Assembly: GCA_019118365.1 (NCBI GenBank)
Contig: DWZA01000026.1
Location: 1 to 64,000 of the forward strand
Reading direction: 5' to 3'
Source: Candidatus Lachnoclostridium stercoravium
GTDB taxonomy: Bacteria > Bacillota > Clostridia > Lachnospirales > Lachnospiraceae
DNA length: 64,000 nt
Both the position numbers and the translations under genes were made by a program. Shown here piece by piece: positions 23,695 through 32,814 of this stretch (positions within the stretch are counted from its first letter, which is position 1; every line of letters starts with the position of its first letter). The notes under the pieces are model-generated. The model was not told the origin of the DNA and made no database searches. It saw nothing but the letters and a program-made list of their open reading frames with translations.

Positions 23695-24921
23695 ATGAGA
23701 AAGACGGAATTGCTGATCCCGGCGGGAAGCCTGGACGTCCTGAAGATAGCGGTGCTCTATGGAGCGGATGCGGTCTATCTGGGCGGAGAAGCTTTTGGCC
23801 TGAGAGCAAAAGCCAGAAATTTTACAAACGAAGAAATCAAAGAGGGGATATCTTTTGCCCATGAAAGAGGAGTAAGAGTTTATATTACGGCCAATATCCT
23901 GGCCCATAACGACGATCTTGCCGGGGTAAGGGAATATTTTAAAGAGCTTAGGGATATCGGCCCGGACGCCCTGATCATATCGGATCCCGGCGTTTTTGAT
24001 ATCGCGAAAGAGATCCTGCCGGATACGGATATCCATATCAGCACCCAGGCCAATAATACGAATTATGGAACCTATCAGTTCTGGCACAGGCTGGGCGCAA
24101 AGCGGGTAGTATCTGCCAGGGAGCTGTCGTTAAAGGAGATCAAAGAGATCCGCTCCCGCATACCGGACGATATGGAGATCGAAAGCTTCATCCATGGAGC
24201 GATGTGCATTTCCTATTCCGGCCGCTGCCTGTTAAGCAACTTCTTTACAGGAAGGGACGCCAACCAGGGAGCCTGCACTCATCCGTGCCGCTGGAAATAT
24301 GCCATCGTAGAAGAAACAAGGCCGGGAGAATATATGCCGGTATATGAAAACGAGAGAGGCACGTTTATCTTTAATTCCAAAGATCTCTGTATGATCGAAC
24401 ATATCCCGGAACTGATAGACGCCGGTGTGGACAGCTTCAAGATCGAAGGCAGGATGAAGACGGCTTTGTATGTAGCCACAGTCGCAAGAGCTTACCGGCT
24501 GGCGATCGACGCCTGCATGCGGGATCCGGAGGAATACAGGAAAAATATTGAATGGTACAAAGAAGAGATCGGAAAGTGCACCAACAGGGAATTTACAACA
24601 GGCTTTTATTTTGGAAAGCCCCAGGCAGACTCTCAGATCTATGAGAACAGCACCTATATCACAAATTACGTATATCTGGGAACAGTGGGAGAGATCCGCG
24701 AGAGCGGGCTTTTCCGGCTGGAGCAGAAAAATAAATTCTCCGTTGGAGAGACGATCGAGATCATGAAGCCGTCGGGAGAAAATATCGAAACTGTGGTAGA
24801 GGCTATATTTGACGAAGAGGGGAATCCCCAGGAGAGCGCGCCTCACGCCCGCCAGATCATTGACGTAAGATCAAGCGTTCTTCCTCAGCCTTTTGATATT
24901 CTGAGAAGAAAAGAAGGATAA
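23695..24921 (+). CDS. U32 family tRNA hydroxylation protein (TrhP/YrrO-like)
   Basis: A 408-residue U32 peptidase-family protein. The N-terminal barrel begins ELLIPAGSLDVLKIAVLYGADAVY (split: ELLIPAGS, LYGADAVYLGG). The signature ESFIHGAMCISYSGRCLLS is followed by two more cysteines in GACTHPCRW, a likely Fe-S or metal site. Homologues TrhP1/TrhP2 in B. subtilis and TrhP in E. coli hydroxylate uridine 34 of tRNA using prephenate-derived chemistry. Its place directly after trmR fits that pathway. The start follows AAAGGAAAGGAAC. A longer U32 paralogue is at 54156. Confidence 0.85.
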   Translation: MRKTELLIPAGSLDVLKIAVLYGADAVYLGGEAFGLRAKARNFTNEEIKEGISFAHERGVRVYITANILAHNDDLAGVREYFKELRDIGPDALIISDPGVFDIAKEILPDTDIHISTQANNTNYGTYQFWHRLGAKRVVSARELSLKEIKEIRSRIPDDMEIESFIHGAMCISYSGRCLLSNFFTGRDANQGACTHPCRWKYAIVEETRPGEYMPVYENERGTFIFNSKDLCMIEHIPELIDAGVDSFKIEGRMKTALYVATVARAYRLAIDACMRDPEEYRKNIEWYKEEIGKCTNREFTTGFYFGKPQADSQIYENSTYITNYVYLGTVGEIRESGLFRLEQKNKFSVGETIEIMKPSGENIETVVEAIFDEEGNPQESAPHARQIIDVRSSVLPQPFDILRRKEG

Positions 24922-24940
24922 AAGAAGGGAGGAAAGGCCC

Positions 24941-25711
24941 ATGACCATATTCCTTGCAGTCTGCGGCGCCGTCTGCCTGCTGTATTTTATCGCGATCATG
25001 ATCTACTCCGGCATAGGAACGTCCTTTGCTTTTGTATGGCTTTTTCTGTCCGCAGTGCTTTTTACAGGAGCGGGAGGCTGCAGGTTCGGCCGCATCGCTC
25101 CGGGAAAGATCCCTCTGTGGATGAACGTAGCCGCCGTGACTTTGTTCGGCACAGGAGTCATTATTTTTATCATCGTGGAAATACTTATATTTACAGGGAT
25201 CACTTCTTCAGAAGAACCGGATCTGGACTATGTGATCGTTCTGGGAGCGAAAGTGAAAAGAGAAGGGGTCAGCAAATCCCTGCAGATGAGGCTGGACCGG
25301 GCCATTGAATACGGGGAGAAAAACCCTGGGACCATCTTTGTCCTTTCCGGCGGGAAAGGGCCGGATGAACCGGTCAGCGAGGCGGAAGCCATGAAAGATT
25401 ATATGGTTTACAATGGAATAAAGCGGGAACAGATCATACTGGAAGAACGTTCTTCCAGCACAGTGGAAAACATTGCCTACAGCAGGGTGGCGATCGAAAA
25501 CGATATGGCTCTTCACGGGAAGACGGCTCCGGTAAAGATCGGCGTGGTCACCAGCGATTTCCACGTGTTCCGGGCCAGGCAGATCGCGAAAAAATGGGGG
25601 ATCCCTCATATATACGGGATCGCGTCCCGGTCGGACATATGGCTGATGCCTCATTACTGCGTCAGAGAATGCGCCGCTATATTAAAAGACAAGCTGATGG
25701 GAAATATGTGA
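24941..25711 (+). CDS. YdcF/DUF218 (ElyC/SanA-like) membrane protein
   Basis: A 256-residue protein. The N-terminal third holds three membrane helices (about residues 1-20, 26-44 and 60-87). The DUF218 domain follows with its opening DYVIVLGAKVKREGVSKSL, a VLSGGKGPDEPVSEAEAM motif with conserved acids, EERSSSTVENI, and VTSDFHVFRA. DUF218 proteins are linked to cell-envelope and vancomycin-sensitivity phenotypes (SanA, ElyC) without a proven reaction. It starts behind GGGAGGAAAGG, 19 nt after the U32 gene, within the operon. Confidence 0.85.
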   Translation: MTIFLAVCGAVCLLYFIAIMIYSGIGTSFAFVWLFLSAVLFTGAGGCRFGRIAPGKIPLWMNVAAVTLFGTGVIIFIIVEILIFTGITSSEEPDLDYVIVLGAKVKREGVSKSLQMRLDRAIEYGEKNPGTIFVLSGGKGPDEPVSEAEAMKDYMVYNGIKREQIILEERSSSTVENIAYSRVAIENDMALHGKTAPVKIGVVTSDFHVFRARQIAKKWGIPHIYGIASRSDIWLMPHYCVRECAAILKDKLMGNM

Positions 25712-25772
25712 GGACCGCAAGAGCGATCCGATAAAAGGTGAAAAACAGATCTACAGCAGAAAGGTGGACATA

Positions 25773-28706
25773 ATGAGAGGATTGGAAAGACTTGAAAGCC
25801 TTCAGGCTTATGAAGTAAAGGAAAAGAAACGGATCCGGGAGCTGGATTCTGACAGTTTTATCCTGGAACATAAAAAGACAGGAGCGAGGATCTTTCTCCT
25901 GTCCAACGAAGACAGCAATAAGGTGTTCTGCATCGGCTTCCGCACGCCGCCGTCTGATTCCACCGGGGTGCCCCATATCCTGGAGCACAGCGTGCTCTGC
26001 GGCTCGGAGAAATTTCCGGTAAAGGATCCGTTCGTAGAGCTGGTAAAAGGCTCTCTGAACACCTTTTTAAACGCTATGACCTATCCGGACAAGACGGTTT
26101 ATCCGGTGGCCAGCTGCAACGACCAGGATTTCCAGAACCTGATGGATGTTTATATGGACGCAGTGCTCCATCCCAATATCTATAAAGAGGAGAAGATCTT
26201 TAAGCAGGAGGGCTGGCATTACGAGCTGGAATCCGAAGACAGGCCGCTGATCTATAACGGCGTTGTATACAATGAAATGAAGGGCGTATTTTCCTCTCCG
26301 GAAAGCGTTCTGGACCGTTATACCCAGAAGCTTCTGTATCCGGACAGCTGCTATACCCATGAATCCGGCGGCGATCCGGACGTGATCCCTCAGCTGACCT
26401 ACGAGGATTTCCTGAAATTCCACAGCGCTTATTACCATCCGTCCAACAGCTATATCTATCTTTACGGAGATATGGATATGGCGGAAAAGCTGGAGTGGCT
26501 GGACAGAGAGTACCTCTGCCATTATGACAGGAAAACTGTGGATTCTGAGATCCCCATGCAGAAAGCCTTTGAAAAACCGGTGGAAGAGGAGATCTTCTAT
26601 TCCATTACCGAAGAAGAGAAAGAGGAGAACGCTTCCTATCTGTCAGTCAATACCGTCGTAGGAACGGACCTGGATCCGAAGCTTTATATGGCGTTCCAGA
26701 TCCTGGAATATACCCTGTTAGACGCTCCGGGAGCTCCGGTAAAACAGGCGCTTTTAGACGCTGGGATCGGCCAGGACATCCTGGGAGGCTATGAAAGCGG
26801 GATCCTGCAGCCTTACTTTTCCGTGATCGCGAAAAACGCGGAGAAGTCCCAGAAAGGAGAGTTCCTCGCAGTATTAAAAGGAACCCTCAGGAAGCTGGCG
26901 CAGGAAGGATTAAATAAAAAGAGCCTGCGGGCGGGGATCAATTACTATGAATTCCGCTGCAGGGAAGCGGACTATGGTTCCGCGCCAAAAGGGCTGATGT
27001 ACGGCCTCCAGTCCCTGGACAGCTGGCTTTACGGCGGAGATCCGGCTATGCACCTGGAATATCAGGCCACCTTTGACTTCCTGAAAAAGGCGGTGGATGA
27101 AGGATATTTTGAAGAACTGATCCGGAAATATCTGCTGGACAATCCGTTTGAAGCAGTGATCACAGTCAGCCCGAAAAAGAACCTGACCGCGGAAAAGGAA
27201 AAGGCCCTGGCGGACAAGCTTGCCGCTTACAAGGCGTCTTTAAGCAAAGAAGAGCTGGAAAGGATCATACAGGAGACAAAAGAACTGAAGGCGTACCAGG
27301 ACGAGCCGTCCCCGAAAGAAGACCTGGAGAAGATCCCTATGCTGAAACGTTCCGATATTAAAAAAGAGGCGGAAAAACTGATCTGGGAGGAAACTTTTGC
27401 AGATGGGGTCAAAGTGATCCGCCACAATATGTTCACCTCCGGCATCGGCTACCTGAAGCTCCTTTTCGGGACAGACCGGGTGGCGCCGGAAGATCTGCCG
27501 TACGTAGGCCTTTTAAAATCTGTCCTCGGCTATGTGGATACGGAAAACTACAGCTACAGCGAGCTGACCAGCGAGATCCATCTAAACAGCGGAGGCGTGA
27601 ACTTAAGCGTGACCTCTTATCCGAACTTAAAGGAGCCGGACAATTTTACAGGAGTGTTCGCAGCGGATATCCGCGTGCTTTATGAAAAACTGGATTTCGG
27701 CTTCTCCATCCTTTCTGAGATCCTTACAAGATCAGTTCTGGACGATGAAAAACGTCTGGGAGAGATCATCAACGAAACAAGGTCCAGAGGCAGGATGAAG
27801 ATCGAAAATGCCGGACATTCGGCGGCAGTCTCCAGAGCCACGTCCTATTTTTCGCCTACTTCCGCCTTTAACGAGATGACCGGCGGCATTACCTATTATC
27901 ATTTCCTGGAGGATATCTCGGCGGATTATGAGCAGAAGAAAGGCGAGATCATCGCAAAGCTGAAGGAGATCTGCAGGAAGCTGTTTACAAAGGATAACCT
28001 TCTGATCAGCTATACGGCAAATGAAGAAGGCTTCAAGGATCTGAACAAAGAGGCAAAGAAGTTTATGGCGGGCCTTTACGAAGGCGGCGGGGAAAGATAT
28101 CCATTCACCTGGATAAAGGGAAATAAAAACGAAGGCTTCAAAACCTCCTCTCAGGTGAATTATGTGGCCCGCTGCGGCAATTTCCGCCAGGCAGGGTATT
28201 CCTACACAGGAGCGTTAAAGATCCTGAGAGTCATGATGAGCTATGATTACCTGTGGATCAATATCCGGGTAAAAGGCGGCGCCTATGGATGTATGAGCGG
28301 TTTCGGCCGTTCCGGTGAAGGCTATTTCGTATCCTACCGGGATCCGAACCTTGGAGAGACAAACCAGGTTTATGAGGGCGTGCCCGCATATCTGGAGAAC
28401 TTCCAGGCAGACGAGAGAGATATGACGAAATTTATCATCGGGACCATAAGCGACCTGGATACCCCTCTTACGCCGTCGATCCGCGGTGCCAGGGGGCTTT
28501 CCGCCTATCTGTCCGGCGTAACCCAGGAGATGATGCAGGAAGAGCGGGATCAGGTCCTTGGAGCCAGGCCGGAAGATATCCGCGCTCTTGCCGGTCATGT
28601 CCGGGCATTGCTTGATACCGGAAGTCTCTGCGTGATCGGAAATGAAGATAAGATACAGGAAAACAAAGGATTGTTCAGGGAAATGAAAAACCTGTACCAT
28701 GCATAA
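25773..28706 (+). CDS. M16C family zinc metallopeptidase (PreP/falcilysin-like)
   Basis: A 977-residue clamshell peptidase of the M16C subfamily. The inverted zinc motif HxxEH (HILEH) is near residue 70, followed by the usual downstream acidic region (NDQDFQNLMDVYMD). PreP-type arrangement: two homologous halves joined by a charged helical hinge near residues 470-550. No signal peptide, so it probably degrades short peptides in the cytoplasm. ATG 25773 is chosen because AAGGTGG at 25761-25767 precedes it by 5 nt. It ends 12 nt before era. Confidence 0.9.
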   Translation: MRGLERLESLQAYEVKEKKRIRELDSDSFILEHKKTGARIFLLSNEDSNKVFCIGFRTPPSDSTGVPHILEHSVLCGSEKFPVKDPFVELVKGSLNTFLNAMTYPDKTVYPVASCNDQDFQNLMDVYMDAVLHPNIYKEEKIFKQEGWHYELESEDRPLIYNGVVYNEMKGVFSSPESVLDRYTQKLLYPDSCYTHESGGDPDVIPQLTYEDFLKFHSAYYHPSNSYIYLYGDMDMAEKLEWLDREYLCHYDRKTVDSEIPMQKAFEKPVEEEIFYSITEEEKEENASYLSVNTVVGTDLDPKLYMAFQILEYTLLDAPGAPVKQALLDAGIGQDILGGYESGILQPYFSVIAKNAEKSQKGEFLAVLKGTLRKLAQEGLNKKSLRAGINYYEFRCREADYGSAPKGLMYGLQSLDSWLYGGDPAMHLEYQATFDFLKKAVDEGYFEELIRKYLLDNPFEAVITVSPKKNLTAEKEKALADKLAAYKASLSKEELERIIQETKELKAYQDEPSPKEDLEKIPMLKRSDIKKEAEKLIWEETFADGVKVIRHNMFTSGIGYLKLLFGTDRVAPEDLPYVGLLKSVLGYVDTENYSYSELTSEIHLNSGGVNLSVTSYPNLKEPDNFTGVFAADIRVLYEKLDFGFSILSEILTRSVLDDEKRLGEIINETRSRGRMKIENAGHSAAVSRATSYFSPTSAFNEMTGGITYYHFLEDISADYEQKKGEIIAKLKEICRKLFTKDNLLISYTANEEGFKDLNKEAKKFMAGLYEGGGERYPFTWIKGNKNEGFKTSSQVNYVARCGNFRQAGYSYTGALKILRVMMSYDYLWINIRVKGGAYGCMSGFGRSGEGYFVSYRDPNLGETNQVYEGVPAYLENFQADERDMTKFIIGTISDLDTPLTPSIRGARGLSAYLSGVTQEMMQEERDQVLGARPEDIRALAGHVRALLDTGSLCVIGNEDKIQENKGLFREMKNLYHA

Positions 28707-28718
28707 GAGGAGAAACAC

Positions 28719-29624
28719 ATGGAAGAGCAGTTAAAGTCAGGCTTTGTCACTTTGATCGGACGGCCGAACGTAGGAAAATCAACGCTGATGAACCATCTAA
28801 TCGGCCAGAAGATCGCCATAACGTCAAATAAGCCTCAGACCACGAGAAACCGCATTCAGACTGTGTATACAGATGAAAGAGGACAGATCATATTTTTAGA
28901 CACCCCAGGCATCCATAAGGCGAAAAACAAGCTTGGGGAATACATGGTGAACATTGCGGAGCATACCTTAAAGGAAGTAGATGTGATCCTGTGGCTGGTA
29001 GAGCCGGATACCTTTATCGGGGCGGGAGAGCGCCATATCGCCGAGCAGCTGAACCGTGTCTCAACTCCTGTGATCCTTGTGATCAACAAGATCGACACAG
29101 TAAAGAATCCGGACGATATCCTGACCTTTATCGCGGCTTATAAAGATATCTGTCCTTTTGCAGAGATCGTTCCGGTTTCCGCTTTAAAGGAGAAAAATAC
29201 GGATCTGCTTATCCAGCTGATCTTTAAATACCTGCCTTACGGTCCCCAGTATTACGACGAGGATACGGTGACCGACCAGCCGATGCGCCAGATCGCCGCA
29301 GAGCTGATCCGGGAAAAGGCCCTGAGGCTTTTAAGCGATGAGATCCCCCACGGGATCGCGGTGACCATTGAGAAGATGTCCCAGAGGAAAAACGGGATCA
29401 TGGATATCGAAGCCAGCATCATCTGCGAAAGAGAGTCCCACAAGGGCATTATCATCGGGAAAGGCGGAGCCATGCTGAAAAAGATCGGAAGCGCCGCCAG
29501 AAAAGAGATCGAGGATATGATGGAGACGCAGATCAACCTGAAGCTGTGGGTAAAGGTCCGCAAAGAATGGCGGGACAGCGAGATCTATATGAAAAATTAC
29601 GGATACGATGTAAAGGACGTATAA
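28719..29624 (+). CDS. era: GTPase Era
   Basis: A 301-residue GTPase for 30S ribosome assembly and 16S 3'-end maturation. G1 GRPNVGKST is at residues 13-21, the switch threonine is in QTTRNRI, G3 is DTPGIHK, G4 is NKID, and G5 lies in VSALK. A C-terminal KH RNA-binding domain (ICERESHKGIIIGKGG) is followed by LKLWVKVRKEWRD. RBS GAGGAGAAA precedes the ATG. recO follows 16 nt later, a pairing conserved across Firmicutes. Confidence 0.96.
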   Translation: MEEQLKSGFVTLIGRPNVGKSTLMNHLIGQKIAITSNKPQTTRNRIQTVYTDERGQIIFLDTPGIHKAKNKLGEYMVNIAEHTLKEVDVILWLVEPDTFIGAGERHIAEQLNRVSTPVILVINKIDTVKNPDDILTFIAAYKDICPFAEIVPVSALKEKNTDLLIQLIFKYLPYGPQYYDEDTVTDQPMRQIAAELIREKALRLLSDEIPHGIAVTIEKMSQRKNGIMDIEASIICERESHKGIIIGKGGAMLKKIGSAARKEIEDMMETQINLKLWVKVRKEWRDSEIYMKNYGYDVKDV

Positions 29625-29640
29625 AAGAGGCGGAAGCAAG

Positions 29641-30327
29641 GTGAGAGAAGGCGTAACAGTAACAGGAGTAGTCTTAAAGTCTTCGCCGTCCGGAGAGACG
29701 GACAGGCGGCTGGTAGTATTGACAAGAGAGCGGGGCAAGATCACCGTATTTGCCAGAGGAGCCAGGCGGCCGGGCAGTCCTTTTATGGCTGCCTGCCGCC
29801 CATTTGTATTTGCCTCGTTCACCCTTTACGAAGGCCGGGAAGCTTATGGGTTAAAAGGAGCGGAGGTGGCGGAATATTTTGACCGCCTGGGCCAGGATAT
29901 GGAAGCCTCCTGCTACGGCTCGTATTTTCTGGAGATCGCGGATTACTATACGAGAGAGAACGTCCGGGACGAACCGATGATGGTGCTGGTCTATCAGTCT
30001 TTAAAAGCATTGTTAAAACCGGTCTTTCCCAGGGAACTTGTGCGCAGGATCTTTGAACTGAAGGCTATGGTGAACGGCGGGGAATATACGGAGCGCCCTC
30101 CGCGCCAGACCGGCGATTCCGCCGCCTATGCCTGGGAATACGTCGTTTATTCTCCGCCTGAAAAACTCTATACCTTTACTCTGAAAGAGGACGCGTTCCG
30201 GGAATTTGCTTCCTGCGTAGAGATGGAGCGCAGGCGTTTCATGGATAAAAACTTTAAATCTCTGGAGATCCTGGAAAGCCTGAAGCAGATGACGGCAGGT
30301 TCTGCTCCCGCTAAAGACCATTTATGA
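29641..30327 (+). CDS. recO: DNA repair protein RecO
   Basis: A 228-residue recombination mediator of the RecFOR pathway. The N-terminal OB fold (VTGVVLKSSPSGETDRRLVVLTRERGKITVFARGARR, quoted in part) binds ssDNA/SSB. The C-terminal helical domain lacks the four-cysteine zinc site of some homologues, and the protein is slightly short (usual 240-260). GTG 29641 is the start, behind GGAAGCAAG. Its stop TGA is the first codon-sized piece of a fragment resembling the end of the 155-bp element, so the original 3' end may have been altered. Confidence 0.9.
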   Translation: MREGVTVTGVVLKSSPSGETDRRLVVLTRERGKITVFARGARRPGSPFMAACRPFVFASFTLYEGREAYGLKGAEVAEYFDRLGQDMEASCYGSYFLEIADYYTRENVRDEPMMVLVYQSLKALLKPVFPRELVRRIFELKAMVNGGEYTERPPRQTGDSAAYAWEYVVYSPPEKLYTFTLKEDAFREFASCVEMERRRFMDKNFKSLEILESLKQMTAGSAPAKDHL

Positions 30328-30346
30328 TACACGGCTGAACGGTTGT
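30326..30346 (-). repeat. end fragment of the 155-bp family at the recO stop
   Basis: GATACACGGCTGAACGGTTG matches the reverse-oriented left terminus of the full elements (GATACACGGCTGAACTGTTA) at 18 of 20 positions. It starts inside the recO stop codon. Confidence 0.65.
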
Positions 30347-30375
30347 CCATTTGTAAATATTACTTTGCGCAGGTA

Positions 30376-30404
30376 TTGAAAATACAGATGAAAACCGTTA
30401 TAAT
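30376..30404 (+). promoter_or_regulatory. promoter of the lipoprotein gene
   Basis: TTGAAA (30376-30381), 17 bp, TATAAT (30399-30404). Confidence 0.8.
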
Positions 30405-30440
30405 GTCACGTATATGTGAAAAACAGGTAGGAGGAAAGAG

Positions 30441-31070
30441 ATGAGAAAAGCAGCAGCAGGCCTGTTCGTTCTTGCGGCGGTCCTTTTATACGGCTGCGGC
30501 GGCCAGGCGAAAACAGGCGCCGGTTTCCAGCCGGATAGCAGCAGCATTTACGTTTCCGGCGACGGAACGGTCTCCAGCGCCATCGTGGAGACGTATGAGG
30601 AAGGAAATTACGATACCGAAAGCCTGAAGGCGTTCCTGGACGGAGAAGTGAGCCGATACGTGCAGGAGCATCCGGGAGAGGGAGAGACTCCGGCAGTTTC
30701 GCTAAAGGAGTGTTCTGCAGCGGACGGGAAGATGACGGCTGTATTTGAATACGCTTCCCCTGAGGATCTGATCGCTTTTTCCGCGGATCAGCAGGACGAG
30801 TCAGTAGGTCTTACATCCATGAAGATAATGACGGCGGAAGAAGCATTTTCCGGCGGCCAGGCTTTGGGAGAATTTGTAGATCCTCAAGGTCAGGCAGTAT
30901 CCCTTACCGACGTGATGAAGGAAGATAAGGCCACGGCTATCGTCACAGAAGGCGAGGCTCTGATCCAGACAGAAGGAAAGATCCTGTTTGTTTCCAAGGG
31001 GACAGAGGTAGACGGGGAAAAGAACCAGGCAAAGGTTGGCGGCGCCCCATCCTGTATCATATTTAAGTAA
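30441..31070 (+). CDS. putative lipoprotein, function unknown
   Basis: A 209-residue secreted protein. The signal peptide ends with the lipobox LYGC (Cys at about residue 19), so it should be anchored to the outer face of the membrane. The mature part is acidic, with two alpha/beta-looking stretches and a final hydrophobic strand SCIIFK. I do not recognise the family. It has its own promoter and an AGGAGG site, and lies 78 nt before glyS. Confidence 0.7.
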   Translation: MRKAAAGLFVLAAVLLYGCGGQAKTGAGFQPDSSSIYVSGDGTVSSAIVETYEEGNYDTESLKAFLDGEVSRYVQEHPGEGETPAVSLKECSAADGKMTAVFEYASPEDLIAFSADQQDESVGLTSMKIMTAEEAFSGGQALGEFVDPQGQAVSLTDVMKEDKATAIVTEGEALIQTEGKILFVSKGTEVDGEKNQAKVGGAPSCIIFK

Positions 31071-31148
31071 GCATGGAACAGCCCTGGGACGCCGTTTCCA
31101 GGCTGTATGCATATAGAAAGCCAAAGAAAGAGAAAGAGGTTAAGTCAA

Positions 31149-32537
31149 ATGGAAAAGACAATGGAAAAAATCGTAGCTCTTGCGAAGAACAGGGGATTTG
31201 TTTACCCTGGTTCAGAGATCTACGGCGGCCTTGCCAATACATGGGATTATGGCAATTTAGGCGTAGAGCTGAAGAACAACGTAAAGAAAGCATGGTGGCA
31301 GAAATTTATCATGGAGAGCCCGTACAACGTAGGCGTAGACTGCGCGATCCTGATGAACTCCCAGACATGGGTGGCATCCGGACATCTGGGCGGATTCTCC
31401 GATCCGCTGATGGACTGCAAGAACTGCAAAGAGCGTTTCCGCGCGGATAAGCTGATCGAAGATTATATGCAGGAACACGGGATCGTCATCGAAGGTTCTG
31501 TAGACGGCTGGACCCAGGAACAGATGAAGCAGTACATCGAGGACAACAACATCTGCTGTCCAAGCTGCGGCAAGCATGATTTTACAGACATCCGCCAGTT
31601 CAACCTGATGTTCAAGACCTTCCAGGGAGTTACCGAGGATGCGAAGAATACGGTATATTTAAGACCTGAGACGGCCCAGGGCATTTTCGTCAATTTCAAA
31701 AACGTTCAGAGGACGTCCCGCAAAAAGGTTCCTTTCGGCATCGGCCAGATCGGAAAGTCCTTCCGCAACGAGATCACTCCTGGAAACTTTACTTTCCGTA
31801 CCCGCGAGTTCGAGCAGATGGAGCTGGAGTTCTTCTGCAAGCCGGGAACGGATCTGGACTGGTTCAATTACTGGAAGAACTTCTGCATCAACTGGCTGAA
31901 GACTCTGGGCATTAAGGACGACGAGATGCGCTACCGCGATCACGACCCGGCGGAGCTGGCGTTCTACAGCAAGGCTACGACAGATATCGAATTCCTCTTC
32001 CCCTTCGGATGGGGCGAGCTGTGGGGCATCGCGGACAGGACCGATTACGACCTTACCCAGCATCAGAACGTATCCGGACAGGATATGTCTTACTTTGACG
32101 ATGAGACAAAAGAAAAATATATCCCGTATGTTATCGAACCGTCTCTTGGCGCGGACCGCGTGACGCTGGCATTCCTGTGCGCCGCATATGACGAGGAGGA
32201 GATCGGGGAAGGCGACGTCCGCACCGTCCTTCATTTCCATCCGGCTATCGCTCCGGTAAAGATCGGTATCCTGCCGCTTTCCAAGAAGCTGAACGAAGGC
32301 GCTGAGAAGATCTATACAGAGCTTTCCAAATATTACAACTGCGAATTTGACGACAGGGGAAATATTGGAAAACGTTACAGAAGACAGGATGAGATCGGAA
32401 CTCCGTTCTGTATCACCTATGATTTCGATTCCGAGGAAGACCACGCAGTCACTGTCCGCGACAGGGATTCCATGGAGCAGGTGCGCGTGCCGATCGCAGA
32501 GTTAAAGAATTATTTTGAGGATAAATTCCGCTTCTAA
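31149..32537 (+). CDS. glyS: glycyl-tRNA synthetase, single-chain (dimeric) type
   Basis: A 462-residue class II synthetase of the eukaryote-like alpha2 type rather than the alpha2/beta2 type of proteobacteria. Visible landmarks are [13 protein letters not shown] at the N-terminus, motif 2 around [16 protein letters not shown], the [10 protein letters not shown] stretch, motif 3 near EPSLGADR, and a C-terminal anticodon-binding domain ([11 protein letters not shown]). A CxxC...CxxC pair ([17 protein letters not shown]) is present in the insertion. ATG 31149 gives the standard start. No T-box leader was found upstream. Confidence 0.94.
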   Translation: MEKTMEKIVALAKNRGFVYPGSEIYGGLANTWDYGNLGVELKNNVKKAWWQKFIMESPYNVGVDCAILMNSQTWVASGHLGGFSDPLMDCKNCKERFRADKLIEDYMQEHGIVIEGSVDGWTQEQMKQYIEDNNICCPSCGKHDFTDIRQFNLMFKTFQGVTEDAKNTVYLRPETAQGIFVNFKNVQRTSRKKVPFGIGQIGKSFRNEITPGNFTFRTREFEQMELEFFCKPGTDLDWFNYWKNFCINWLKTLGIKDDEMRYRDHDPAELAFYSKATTDIEFLFPFGWGELWGIADRTDYDLTQHQNVSGQDMSYFDDETKEKYIPYVIEPSLGADRVTLAFLCAAYDEEEIGEGDVRTVLHFHPAIAPVKIGILPLSKKLNEGAEKIYTELSKYYNCEFDDRGNIGKRYRRQDEIGTPFCITYDFDSEEDHAVTVRDRDSMEQVRVPIAELKNYFEDKFRF

Positions 32538-32547
32538 AAAAGAGAAA

Positions 32548-32587
32548 GGGCCTGTGAAAAGATGAAGATCCGTTTTTTCACAGGCCC
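32548..32587 (+). terminator. terminator of glyS
   Basis: A perfect 13-bp stem (GGGCCTGTGAAAA / TTTTCACAGGCCC) with a 14-nt loop. The T-tract after it is short. Confidence 0.75.
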
Positions 32588-32690
32588 ATTTGTAATATGA
32601 AGTGCGCGCGGACGGCTTTAAAAGTCGTGCGAGAGCATAAAAAGCGGCCGGAAAGTGATAAAAAATATAGCAAAATCAGGCAGAAAACAC

Positions 32691-32718
32691 TTTACTAGAA
32701 ATCAGTTTATGTTATAAT
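32691..32718 (+). promoter_or_regulatory. promoter of ppdK
   Basis: TTTACT (32691-32696), 16 bp, TATAAT (32713-32718), about 95 nt before the start. The leader ends with a GCAGG/CCTGC hairpin. Confidence 0.7.
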
Positions 32719-32814
32719 ATACTAAGGCCGTCCCTGTGCTTTTCTCAGCATGGGAATGGAAAAAGAAAATGAGCTGCAGGCTTAACCTGCAAAAACATTA
32801 GGAGGAAACTACTT

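Noticed and set aside
31071-31148. T-box riboswitch before glyS, and likewise before argS
   Set aside because: No T-box core sequence or antiterminator fold was visible; the gaps are too short.
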